A stretch of DNA of 64,000 nucleotides, taken from Periconia sp. R9002. Lineage: Eukaryota > Ascomycota > Dothideomycetes > Pleosporales > Periconiaceae. Positions 36,479 through 47,567 of the stretch are shown here, piece after piece. The notes below the pieces were generated by a model that was not told the DNA's origin, searched no databases, and saw nothing but the letters and a program-made list of their open reading frames with translations. The position numbers and the translations under genes are program-made. The DNA is taken from NCBI GenBank assembly GCA_023627715.1, contig JAMAHW010000002.1, forward strand, positions 682,001-746,000, read 5' to 3'. The first letter of the stretch is position 1; every line of letters starts with the position of its first letter.

Positions 36479-38061
36479 AGCACACGAAGAAGCTGTTGGC
36501 CACTTCTTCACAGTCAGCAGCACTATTCGTGCTTCCACCCAGTTCCCGATTCGGTAGTACTATTCTACGCATCTCCTATTATGGCTTAGCGCACCCTACA
36601 GCATCACTACACGTGACTAGCGCTCTATGCATGGAGCCAGTCACGAATATCCATAGCAACGACTTGCGATGATACACTTCTATCATCGGAGCGAAAACAT
36701 ACGCTCCCCATTTCACGCGCCATATCACCTTAGGCGCCGGGCCTGATGATTGGACCTGCGCGAGAGTGTATCGAACACCGATCATACACAATCACACGCT
36801 CGCGTCACATCAGAGCACCTCAACAACGCAAAGCCCGGATCACAATTCGCGGGGTACCGGGCAGCAATCCCTTGCCTTGCGTTCAACAGTGTGTCGCGAC
36901 CACGACGCGTGGGGCACAAACCCCATCACCAACAACTCATCACACTTCCCGCGTACCACCAACCCATCCGACCTTCCGCTTCAGGTACCATCCCACCACA
37001 GTACGAGGTGTTGGCCCTGCTTACGCCGCGGCGCGCAAAGAGAAAACAGCGAACGCGATGTTCCGGCCCGTATCCGCCCTGAACAGGGAGGCGGATCAGC
37101 GAGCAGGATAAGCGAGCCCCTCTCCCGTACTTCATTGGAGGGAATACTGTGATGGGATTCCATGCATCATGCAGACGGCGTTCTTCCTTTCTTCTCGCAT
37201 CTTTTTGCCTTTCTTTCGCATTGATACCCCCTCTTACTACCTTTCCCACCTCCGATCACCGGATGGTGTTCGGGACATTTTTTGGAACCTTTTTTCTGTT
37301 GGACTTGCCTCGTGGGGTATTGTTCTACTTTTTGCGCAACTTTGCATTCTTCTTTTGATACCCCCATTATTATCCCGCGTTCGGAGATACAGTGACTTTT
37401 TTTACATAGCGTTAATCTTATTATACTTTACGATCTCATCCAAACTCAATCGTCTTTTGACTTTGCTACGTGTTCGTCGTGCGTGCGTGCGCATCATGCG
37501 CGCATATGTGTGTGAGAACATGTATGTCGTGCCTGACCGTGCCGTGACGTGCCGTGACGTGATGTTAAGCTTCCCATCCTTATACGGTGTCGATACCGCG
37601 GGCAAGTAAATCCATCGCCACCTATTGCCACATATGTATATATGTAGTTAAACAGACGTCAGTTGCCTCTGTATCCGTCCTGGCCGACGACGTTACCGTG
37701 TGTGTTTTTTTATTTTCCGTCTGCGTTCGATACCCAGGGGTAAAACTACTCCGCGATGATCAATTTATACTTTTCCGACAAACGTCAGACTTTGTTAAAA
37801 ACAGAAAGCGTATGGTTCCACCTACAATACGTTATCTACCACCTACGTATCTATTCGCCAACGCACGAAACTATGCTGAAGGCACTCCTTTTTCGGTATA
37901 AGCACCACCATGTCCTTCTAAAACATGTCCTCTTCTTCTTCTTCTTCTGTAGCTTTGAAGACGTACGTCAGAAAAGAAGGGGGTGATTATACCGCTACAC
38001 AAAAAAATTATACACCGGGTCTTTTTTTTAGGGTTCAAATGGGTGATTTCTCATACCCGTC

Positions 38062-38079
38062 TTTTTTTTTTTTTTTTTT
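38062..38079. repeat. Poly-T tract (18 T)
   Basis: An uninterrupted homopolymer in AT-rich DNA. Confidence 0.85.
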
Positions 38080-39171
38080 GAAGAACTGAAATCATCCTCC
38101 GTCTTTGGTGTCGTCCTCGTACTTCGTAGACTCCACATCGGATCTATAAAGCCCTGCATGATAGCTAATTATATATACGCACACTCGCCCCCTTTGAGCA
38201 GAAAGTTATCGACAAACGCCAAAAAGCTGTTTACGTAAGTACGTAATATGTACATATATACTTACTCCCCACGCTATACCACCTTATTAACACGGAATGA
38301 GATGCAGCGAAACGAACCGATACATACCTATTTCGCCCGCCTGGAGGAAGGGGGAAAGAGGGAGGATGTACAATTCGTAGGTCGGTGTACGTGTGTGTTG
38401 TTTACAAGTCTTACGTTTTATTTGGTTTATTTCTACTAAGTGGTTAGTTGATTAAGGTTTCAAGCGGTTGTCGGATAGTGATTGTGATGGTGATGATCAT
38501 GAGGAGGAGGAGGAGGTATGGTTCGGTATATTAGGGGTTGTTGGGGATTTTTATTTAGGGGGTTGTATCTATGTAGGTGAATAGATAGATAAATACAAGC
38601 CCGTAATCTAGTATTACGTATAAGTCTAAAGGACGTTAAAAATCTTATAAATGGGGATCCTGTATCTATCTATGAGAAGAGAGGAGACGAGACGAGACGA
38701 GATAATAGAGGGTCGGGTAGGTAGTACTAGGTGGGTAATCCATAGAAAGTAGCACACGAGGGAGCCAGGTGCAAAGCGTTTATTGATTGTGAGTTATCTC
38801 CCTCCTAATCCTACGGATTCTTTGATTTTTTGGGGTAATGTATCGTGTGGAAAGAAAACTTTTTTTTATTGATGGGGCATAGTGGACTTTGACAGATAGT
38901 ATTAGAACCCTTCTTGAGGTGTCACCCTGATTAGAGACCCTCCCTTCCATATAATTTTTGGAGGTTGAGGTGCTTTCGTCTTTTTTTGGTGTATGTTATG
39001 AATATATATATTGGGGCCGATTATTCTAAGGGGTTTCACCTAGACCAGAAAAGAAGTGATCGAAAAGCTTTTAATGTAGGAGAGTTTCGAGAATTAAGGA
39101 GGGCATCACTTCTGGCGTTCAGGGGTACTGAAATCCGCAGACAGCTGCTACTCGTGACGCTGAATGTATAT

Positions 39172-39195
39172 TATATATATATATATATATATATT
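39172..39195. repeat. (TA)n microsatellite
   Basis: About twelve TA units ending about 90 bp from the stop codon of the HET-domain gene. Confidence 0.85.
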
Positions 39196-39284
39196 TAATG
39201 TTAGCTGCCTAGTAGTGTCTCTAAGAACGATAGACCAAAGACCCTAGGCCTTTCTCACGCGCAGTAACCGTATTAACGCCAACA

Positions 39285-41516
39285 CTACTCCTCATCGAAC
39301 ATGCCGTACGAGACACTCGGACGCGGAGGACTTTGATCCAGATGGATTCGCAACTGATCATCATCCGCAGAAAATTCATCTTGGCTTTGGAACGGGTCGC
39401 CGTGAGGATCCTTGAAGTTTCCCGCCCATTCCCCTCCAGATACCTGCCCTAGACAGGCTTCCCCGATGAGGTAATAAGTACCGGATACTTGGCGAAGAAC
39501 AACAGGTAATTTCGAACTCTCAATCTGATAGACTAGATCGCCCACCTCCGCATCGTTGCAGACGAGGATTAGATGATCCGAAAAGGAGGGGAGTTTGGCC
39601 TGTGCGAAGCGAAGTTGATGCTCTGGCTTTACGTCCAGTCTGGAGAAGAAATCTATCCAGAATCGAAACGCGCTTCGAGGGAGTGCCGTCGGTTGAGGCG
39701 TGTCTGATACTTCTGACTGCGGGGTTTGTGGGCGAGATGATGGACGGCCACCACTGTTCCGATGGTCAACAGCTATCCTTGGTATGATGTCATGTCGGTT
39801 TCGTCCTCCAGCTAATTGTGCTGCGGCTTCCCTTCGTCGTGCTGCTCTATCAAACTCTCTAGAACCTGGTTGTGGACGATTCGGAGTTTGAAGGTCAGGG
39901 GGACGTGAACTGTTACCACTCTCAGAAGCTAGAAAGATGTGATAGCCCTTCGCCCAAGCCCAAATACGTTTTCCATTCCAAGTCATCATACCAAGATCAT
40001 GGAGAGATTTCCACATGTCTCGCCCCAAGGGGTCATAATCCAGCGAGACGATTTCTTTGCTAACGTCTCTTATCATGCGTGAGAGCGCTCTCGTAAGATC
40101 TTTTTGAGTAACACCGAAAGGCATCGTACCGGAGTCGAAATTCCTCCTCAAATCAGAGCTGATTTGATCCAGGACTTTGGCTCCCTGGTGGACGAAGACA
40201 GACCTAGAATTGCGCGGTGTATTTTTAGACCTTTCATCGTCGAATCCATGTTTGCCTTCGGCCTCAGCAAGTAGAGCGAGGCGCCTCCCTCCCACGACCA
40301 AAACTGACCCGTCAAAATTGGGTTTTGCGGACCTGGCTGCTTTCGTAGATCTCGTTGTTTTGACTAACCAAGGTGGTAGATGGTAACCGAGCTCGGCCCA
40401 ATCCACAGACCATTTCGGTGCATCTGGGTGTCTCTCCTTCAGTGGGGACCAATGTGCAAGCTGCAAGACATTGGAAGCCTGCTTCATTTCGATCAAAGAA
40501 CTCGTGAGCCTACAAAAGACGTCTCGCGCAGAGTCCTCGTACGTCAGCAGTGGCACAAGCTTCGACCCGTCGCCAGTCATACCGAGAAGCGCATAAATCT
40601 TATCTCGTGGATCCGTAGCAAGCGAGTATCGACTGATGATTAGAGCTTCGAGCAAGGGCATGGAAGCCGTCTTTGAAGACTCGCCATATCCCCGCTCTTG
40701 CGCTCTGAATCGAATGATGGCACTCGTGAGGGTCCGAAGCCGCTCGGGAAGTTCATTGAGGTTCTTTGAGGTTAACAAGATTGGGTCTAAAGGAACCAGG
40801 AAAGAGCCGAATTTAACTTGGACTTTGGGAGACATGGCTATTTCCTGTATGATCCATACCCGCTCCCAGTAAGGTCGGCTCAGAAGCTCCGCGAGTTTTT
40901 GAATTACGACAGTTGGACGGTGTTGCTTTTTAAGAACGGAGAGGTACGTTTGGCCGTCTCGGAAAGATTGAGTGATTTTCGTAACCGAAAGATTTTGCTC
41001 ACTCGAAGCCTTGCTTGAGACTTCACGGGACGCAGCGATTTCGTGATCCAGTAGCACGAGAAAATCGCGGGCAACTTTAAAAGAGTCGTCTGCTTCTCCA
41101 AGCCAAACTATTGCTGTCTGCGCTTCTTGATAGATTTGACCCATGTGCTGCACTTGCTCTGATTTTTCTTTTAGATCGGTCTGATTTATACACACGGCGT
41201 CAACCCAAATGAACTGGTTTGACATGTCCTTCCGGAGATTTCGGAGTGCTCTATCTAGATTTTGCTGTATCGGAACTTCGGTATTTCCAATGCGCATTGG
41301 GATATGTGCCTGACCATTGCCCCACGTGTATGAAAGCGCATGGTAGGGTGGGCAATCATTGAAAACAACGACATGAAGATCACAACGGATTTGATCATCG
41401 GGTTCACCTGGATGCATATACAGCAGGCGAATCTTGAACGGCCCGGGGGAGAGTGCCGAGTAAATCGGCTTGTCGCGAAGGGGGAGGTGCTCAGCTGCCC
41501 CTTTGTCGGTCGCCAT
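39285..41516 (-). CDS. HET-domain (heterokaryon incompatibility) protein
   Basis: A single-exon protein of 743 residues from the ATG at 41516. The open frame extends upstream to another ATG at 41714 (66 more residues), but the shorter start puts the HET domain at the expected distance. The HET signature is clear: YHALSYTWG (58-66), NQFIWVDAVCINQ (100-112) and IYQEAQTAIVWLGEAD (128-143), then the frequent SLATDPRDKIYALLG block. HET proteins trigger compartmentation and cell death when unlike fungal individuals fuse, and many copies have unknown roles. The C-terminal third has an Arg/Pro-rich disordered segment and an acidic end (SYGMFDEE) with no NACHT, ankyrin or WD repeats. It lies in an AT-rich, gene-poor setting beside another accessory-type gene. 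Confidence 0.9.
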   Translation of the reverse strand: MATDKGAAEHLPLRDKPIYSALSPGPFKIRLLYMHPGEPDDQIRCDLHVVVFNDCPPYHALSYTWGNGQAHIPMRIGNTEVPIQQNLDRALRNLRKDMSNQFIWVDAVCINQTDLKEKSEQVQHMGQIYQEAQTAIVWLGEADDSFKVARDFLVLLDHEIAASREVSSKASSEQNLSVTKITQSFRDGQTYLSVLKKQHRPTVVIQKLAELLSRPYWERVWIIQEIAMSPKVQVKFGSFLVPLDPILLTSKNLNELPERLRTLTSAIIRFRAQERGYGESSKTASMPLLEALIISRYSLATDPRDKIYALLGMTGDGSKLVPLLTYEDSARDVFCRLTSSLIEMKQASNVLQLAHWSPLKERHPDAPKWSVDWAELGYHLPPWLVKTTRSTKAARSAKPNFDGSVLVVGGRRLALLAEAEGKHGFDDERSKNTPRNSRSVFVHQGAKVLDQISSDLRRNFDSGTMPFGVTQKDLTRALSRMIRDVSKEIVSLDYDPLGRDMWKSLHDLGMMTWNGKRIWAWAKGYHIFLASESGNSSRPPDLQTPNRPQPGSREFDRAARRREAAAQLAGGRNRHDIIPRIAVDHRNSGGRPSSRPQTPQSEVSDTPQPTALPRSAFRFWIDFFSRLDVKPEHQLRFAQAKLPSFSDHLILVCNDAEVGDLVYQIESSKLPVVLRQVSGTYYLIGEACLGQVSGGEWAGNFKDPHGDPFQSQDEFSADDDQLRIHLDQSPPRPSVSYGMFDEE

Positions 41517-42154
41517 AGAGGAAACCACTGTAAATTGAGGCTCAACGGGATTTCTTGCTGGGTCTTGGAATATTGCGGAAGTTACCCTGTAACACAGCGA
41601 GAAAAGGCTGGAATCAACTCTGAATGAATCGTTAACTTCACGTTGGTGTGAGCGGCAAGGCTGTGTGCACACCTCGTTCTCCTCTGGGCGGAGGAACCAT
41701 ATTCCGTATAGCATCCAGATGTCAGCTGCAGGATCAGCATCAGCCTCTCAGCGACAGCATCATCGCCGGTCGATGCGTGAAGATCCGAACGGGCTTCTAG
41801 ATAAACTGGATTCACCAGCTAATACGGGGGTGTCGGAAGTGTCAAATGTGTATATTGGTGTGACTATCTAGAGCTGCCCTGAGGTTTGATACGGTTGATC
41901 CACGAATGCCTATTAACACGGATTAAAACCTAGATTGAGAGGTTTTTGGTATCAAAAGTGGTCCGCCTTTTTTAATTTCCTACTTTTAGACCCTTGATTT
42001 TTGTCAAAAGGTAGACCTCATAAAGCGCTCCTAATTGTTTAACCAAGTTTTTCTTTTCTTTAAGCTCTCATCTCAGAACAGAAAAGCCTCCATGACATCA
42101 ATGGTGCAGGAACGCAGAAATGAATTGGTAGAAGAGCGGTTTGCAGGGTCAATC
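41517..42154. other. Intergenic region between HET and DUF7587-like genes
   Basis: A 638-bp promoter region of the HET gene and 3' flank of its neighbour. The open frame of the HET gene continues into its first 200 bp, so part may be coding or leader. Confidence 0.4.
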
Positions 42155-42854
42155 TCAGCTTGCCACCGGGTGCTCATCCACCTTCCAATCCAATTCTTGT
42201 CCTTTTCCCCCACCAATTTCTAGGACCGTCTCTTGTCCGATCTCCAGTTCTTCCATGCGTACCTGCCCCGCATGGGCGACCTTGGCGTATATCTCGCTGC
42301 CATCTGTTTCTTCGATGTAGGCTGGGACGATTTCCGCTTATAGAAAAATTGCCCTGCTGTTGATATGAGACCCCCGTAAACCATCAGAAACCATCTTACT
42401 CACTCTGGCTCAACGAGCACTCGAAGATATCTTTAACCCATTCTTCTTCGATATAATGAGCGAACAACACTTCGTTACGAATCCAACTGCCGGCCTTCTC
42501 CGGCCACCCGCAATCCAACTCGTTGGCCACGGCTACCGCGGATCTCATGAACGAGCAGTCACTAGGAACCATGATGACTAGTATGGAGACATGTTGACGA
42601 CCTTGTCCGAGTCTTCGCTTCGCCTCGTCGAGGGCCATGCTCCACTCATCAAACGTGGAGATTAGTCCTGTCTTTTGGCGATTACCCCAGTCCAATTGAC
42701 GATAAATTTGGTCCTTGAGCAAATCACGATAGTGTTCCCCGATCGGAAAGAGGTGAACTTTGGCTTTACCATTGCCAGCGCAGATACCTCGACCCGGTTT
42801 GTATTGGGCAGACGATGTTTCGTCCTGGACTCTGAAGCGAAGAACGTCAGGCAT
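42155..42854 (-). CDS. DUF7587-like fungal protein, two exons
   Basis: Exons 42854-42404 and 42336-42155 encode 210 residues. The first exon carries LRFRVQDETSSAQYKPGRGI, then a TFDEWSMALDEAKRRLGQGR segment, SILVIMVP and a WIRNEVLFAHYIEEEW ending. This order (an LFRV-type opening, a surface loop, an EAxRR helix, a late E-h-h-F-h-x-x-I strand) matches my memory of the fungal DUF7587 domain, of unknown function. The second exon is found only through the 67-bp intron (GTGAGT...TATAAG) and adds 60 residues rich in Glu/Gly. Upstream, a TAACTAAC branch-like site and TTAG acceptor at about 42866-42890 suggest a further leader or 5' coding exon that I could not place. Being next to a HET gene hints at an accessory role. 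Confidence 0.6.
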
Positions 42855-43033
42855 AGTTGTCGGTAGTTCTAAGCGATACGTTAGTTAAAAAGCAGATGAA
42901 GTGAAGCTGAGCTGTACAGACACGAAAGGACCCAAATGATACGAGACGTCTTGGTGACGGCCGTGGATGACGGCTCTGTTCGAAGTAAGGGTTCTGCAGA
43001 GGATAGGAAGCTCTTTTGGCGGGGCAGAGCAGA

Positions 43034-43056
43034 ACGCGTCTGCGTCTTAGACGCGT
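43034..43056. promoter_or_regulatory. Paired ACGCGT (MCB-like) sites
   Basis: Two ACGCGT hexamers 17 bp apart sit in an inverted arrangement about 180-200 bp upstream of the DUF7587-like start. ACGCGT is the MBF cell-cycle box in yeasts. A function here is inferred from position only. Confidence 0.3.
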
Positions 43057-43775
43057 GTCTGACTCAGAATCTTGGGGGTAGGTACATAGGTACTCAAAAG
43101 TCAGCCAATTGTCACCCTCTTGTAAGATCTTCGGGGGCTCACGTGTCGACGCAAACATAGCATCACGGGGATTATTCACAACCCTAGGACTTCCTATTAC
43201 CAGGAAAGAATCAAAGTCTACATCATACACACGCTAGTAAAAGTCTGGAGAAGGTACGTATCACTTCTCCGTACGTCGTACAACATACTCTAGCATCACT
43301 CATGCACAGTCAAGAAGCAGAAGCCGAACTTGAGCACTCACTCCCTCTCCTCCCTAAAAACCTCCCTACAAACTCATATACAAACTCATCATACCTAGGT
43401 ACACACACACACACACCAAAACAACCCTCTATATTTATCCATCTATTCGCATCCCCTCAACACGCACGCGCACGCGCGCGTTGTGTTGGTAAATCCAAAC
43501 CCAACCCACCAATCCAAACACTCAATTGGTGGCATCGAAACGAAATCGCACATCATAAGCAAGGCCACCCACAACCCAACACACATCCAGTCCAACGTAA
43601 AACTAAATCAGAAGCGAGAGAAAGAACAAAGAAAAAAAAAATAGAAACAAAACAAAGCCAATCGATGCAAGGCTTCGAAAGAAGAAGGTACATAGACGGC
43701 GCGTATGTCGTGTCGTTTGTGCCTACCGTAATGCGTACATGCATACATACATAGGTTACTGTACGTTATTATAGT

Positions 43776-43794
43776 TAGGTAGGTAGGTAGGTAA
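43776..43794. repeat. (TAGG)n microsatellite
   Basis: Tandem GTAG-type units, related to the tract at 15.9 kb. Confidence 0.8.
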
Positions 43795-44278
43795 GTAGGG
43801 AGGCAGAACAAGGAAAAGAAGAAGAAGAAGAGGGGTAGGGCAGGGTAGCTAAAGTAGTGTATGTATGTAAGTATGTATGTAACAACGGGGAAGCAATACT
43901 ATACGCATCTGCGTACCAGTAGAAGACTACTACTACTGCTTGCTTAGGTAGGTATGTGAGGTTGCATTACATGCCATGCACATGTACATTCTATGCCATG
44001 CCATCGAACTTCTTCGATCGTTGTATGTAGGTACATAGGTAGGTAAGGTAGGACAATAAACATGCGTTGGTTGCGTTGTGTTGCGTCGGGTGGCTCGGAA
44101 AAGGCATATTCCAACTCAATTCGCAATCGCGCGTTGGGGGTGTCGTGTCAGTCCTGGCTCTTCTGGGCTATATTTACATTGTACAACAACAGTCGGGTAG
44201 GGAATAGGCTTGTAAGTGTAGGAACTGTTTGGACGTGGGGTGCATGGATGATGGTGGGAGGTTTAGTGTTGGGGGGAT

Positions 44279-44305
44279 GGCTGGCTGGCTGGATGGATGG
44301 ATGGC
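44279..44305. repeat. (GGCT)n(GGAT)n microsatellite
   Basis: Compound tetranucleotide repeat in intergenic DNA. Confidence 0.8.
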
Positions 44306-46151
44306 TTGGTCGGTCAAGTGGGCAGGGGTACATACATAGGTTAGCGTAGGGAAGGAAGAAGGACAAGAGTTGTTAAGGATAGGTAGAGGGAGGGAGGGCT
44401 TGTCTAGTGCAGGCGCTTAGCGTGAAAGAAAGGTGATGGTGGTGCTTTTTTGGCTTGTTGGTACATATCAATGCTACTTTTGTTCGTCTTTCGCGGGACG
44501 GTTTTGCTGGGCACATTTTATCAATTTTCTTCTCCACGTTTTACGGTGTTCTACCTGCATTGTCGGAGGCATTGGAAACATATGTGGAGCTGACGCGGAT
44601 TGGTCAATTGGGACGGCGGCGCGCGCTGGGGGGAGGAGATACGGCAAGAGAATAGGACCCTGCAGGAATCTGGACTTTTATCCGTTGATCCAGTTTCTTC
44701 CCACTTGCTTAATTGAGTGATCTGGTTGATTAGATTTGGTTGTTCTTTCATGCATAGATGGCTGTAGGAATTTTGGCTTGTCAACAGTTTTTTTTTGTTA
44801 TTCTCGTTGCTGGGGATCCTCGGGGCAAGTAACACGGCATTGCGATATGGACGCCCAATATGTCTGCTTTTCATGCGCATTGCCGACAGGGCCCCCGGGA
44901 TACGAGGCGGATGCAGTTGATATAGCCCAGCATCTATGAATTGAGCAAGAAAGAGATATACATGGGAGGTGATGAGATGGGACGGTGGATCATCGCTCTC
45001 TGGGCGTCGTGCATGGAGCAGCGCGCGAGCCTTCCTCTGCTTACCTGTATTCTTCCCCTCTTTTTACCGTGCCTCAGGGCGCGCGTGCGTACGTGCGTGC
45101 GTTCGTGCCCTGGCGGATGGACCCGAGCCTTTCTGCTGTCTGTATGTCACACCTGCGGGAGGTGACGAAGGGAGGCGGCGGCGCAGGAGCGTTCCGTCCG
45201 TTTCGCCGTCTGTGCCCGCGCCGTGCAAACGACCTGACCTGATCTGACTTGACTCGAGATGGCTGAGGACAGATGCAGGCGGCGAAGAACGGACATGGTT
45301 CATGTACCTCTGACAGTGGGAGGCGCATTTTGTGTGGCCCGACGTGTTCCTGGCAGAAGGTGTTGATATATTAATCTATGATTACTATGTATGTAATGTA
45401 GCATGTAGGATGTGCCATGTAGGGCATGTACCATGCAATGCACGCACGCATGGATGGAAGCGCAGACGAGAAGGGAGAAGTGGAGTATATTTAGGTGGTA
45501 GAAGGAGTTTGGTAGTGGAGGGGAGGGGCAGGACATGTCGTGGCTTCGGAGGGATGGGTGGGATACATGGGGCTGGGACGAGCATGTTGTGTACCACAGC
45601 ATGGGGATCACGATTGTTTCGTTTCGTTTCTCAGTCGGCTCGAGGTTGCGTGTGGCCCGGCCGCCCTAGGTCCAAGTTGAAGGTGGATGTCTTGGATTCG
45701 TTTCGAAGCGGGATGGAGGGGGGCGAAACAAAGGATTGATGGGTCCAAGTTGTATAGCTGTTTGTCAGTTTGTGTGCATGTGAGAGAGTGAGAGATAGAG
45801 AAGGGGAAGGAAGTAAGGTAGCCGGGCGGCACGGGTGGTGGACGGAGCAAGTCACAGTCAGGTCAGGGCTCCAGCGGTGTGGGAGAGCCGGAAGAACCGC
45901 AGTAGTAGAGAGGCACAGTGCCCAGTGGATAGAGACTGCATCAAGTATGTACGATGAAGTGGATCTCTGCCAGCCCCCCTCTTTTCTCACCTGTGCCATG
46001 CCATCCATCTCTTTGGACTCGCATGCCATTCATTCATCGATTGATTGATTGATGTTGGTCGGGCGGGCGAGCGGGCGGAGTTGGGCCTCTCCGGCGGTGG
46101 TTTCAAGCGGAGCAGAAGGAGCCATTGGATATATCGGCAGTGCAGCGAAGT

Positions 46152-46175
46152 GCAGGGCAGGGCAGGGCAGGGCAG
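46152..46175. repeat. (GCAGG)n minisatellite
   Basis: About five tandem GGGCA units. Confidence 0.8.
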
Positions 46176-46927
46176 CAACGGGCGTGCATTGGATGGGCAG
46201 ACGGACATTTGAATAAGAATGAGGGCCATTGATTCCAACATGGCGAGCGTGGAGGAATGGCGCAAGCGTCATGCGACTGTAAAAAAAAGTCTGAATCAAG
46301 AGGGCCATGAATGGTGATGGATGGTGATGGGACGAGAGACAGAGGCAGGCACACTCCGCACGGGCGGCAGCCGTCAAGTGGACAGGGGTTCGGGGGCAGC
46401 TTCCCTGCTTGCGGCCCGCTGCGCATCTTGATAGGTTCGTGGGCGTGTGATTCGGCTGGCCAACGGGCCAATCACTTCCCCGCAGAGCCTCTGACTACCC
46501 GGACTACCCTCGCCCCTCGCATCCCTCTACCAAGACGCTGATGGATGCATTGATGGCCATGACTACCTACTCACTACCGCACCACTACTGCTGTATGGCT
46601 ACGCCTACGGTTATGACTATGTTTCTGACGGCCCCGTCTCTGGCCATACGATGCCCGTTGCTGCCTCCCTCGGCCCTTCATTCCATACCGTAGCTCCAAG
46701 GCATTGATTGAGCAAATACGACGACAACAGCATTCGGTAGCATGATATGCAGAGACCCCAGGCCGTTAGACGCCTCACTCCTAGTGTAGTCATCGTGCCC
46801 TTGCCCTGCTAGCCTGCCGTCTCCAATCTTTTTGTTCCTATTCTGAGCCAATATCAAATCCCTCCAGCGCTCCTAAGCGCCGGCCCTTGATAGGTTCCAA
46901 GCCTGCCTGTCACTGCATCGTCTCTCT

Positions 46928-46970
46928 GCTTGCTTGCTTGCTTGCTTGTGCTGCTGCTGCTGCTGCTGCT
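46928..46970. repeat. (TGCT)n(CTG)n microsatellite
   Basis: A run of TGCT units continues directly into seven CTG units, about 600 bp upstream of the WD40 gene start. Confidence 0.85.
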
Positions 46971-47567
46971 TCTCTTCTTTTTTCCCCTTCCACTCACTCC
47001 TCGTCTTCTTTTCTCCTTGTACCGCCGCCGCCCGCCTACTTCTCCCTCGCTGCTCCTCGTCTGTCCCATCCACCTGCATTCTGTCTGGAACCGCCGCGCC
47101 TGCGCCAGAGTCTGCATCACCTACATTAACATCGCCTGCACTACCACTCTAGCTCTGCTGTCTGTCCAAAGGCGGGCGCATGCAGCTTCGTCTACCACCA
47201 ACACCACCACCCACGTCCGACCTGACCCCAGTTCGCCAGGGCGGGGCTAGGAGAGGTCGAGGTATACCACCCTCCTGCTCCCCTCCCACCTCGAGGGGAT
47301 CCAGGGACCCGAGGGAACAACTGCACTGCTTCCTTTAGCGCGCACGTTGCTGTAAGAACAATTCACCTTCTTCTGCCCTGCTGCACCACCACCTCCTCCA
47401 CGTTTCATCCCCACGAGCCCCTGAATTGTTCAGAAAAATAATTGTGTTCCCATTGCCTTTATCCCACTGCCAATCCCCCCCTCGATATGCGCCCTGTGCG
47501 CGCCTCTGCCCAACTGCTCGACTGACACAAGACCGCTTCAAAGGCCCGCCTGACCAAATCAAGAGAC

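Larger units (their letters stand above)
36479..39284. other. AT-rich intergenic region before the HET gene
   Basis: The first 600 bp are ordinary 3' flank. From about 37.2 kb the sequence is AT-rich with poly-T runs, a GACGA repeat and a TA tract. No gene or recognisable transposon protein remnant is seen. It resembles an AT-rich boundary of an accessory segment. Confidence 0.4.
42855..47567. other. Long intergenic region (about 4.7 kb)
   Basis: No recognisable gene. It has GTAGG-type, GGCT/GGAT and CAGGG microsatellites, ACGCGT sites near its left end, and a pyrimidine-rich stretch just before the WD40 gene that is probably its 5' leader. One minus-strand frame at about 43230-42990 looks somewhat coding and may belong to a missing 5' exon of the DUF7587-like gene. 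Confidence 0.4.

Noticed and set aside
43000..43230. Minus-strand frame with coding-like composition upstream of the DUF7587-like gene
   Set aside because: No good donor links it in phase to the next exon and it lacks an ATG; mentioned only as a possible missing 5' exon.
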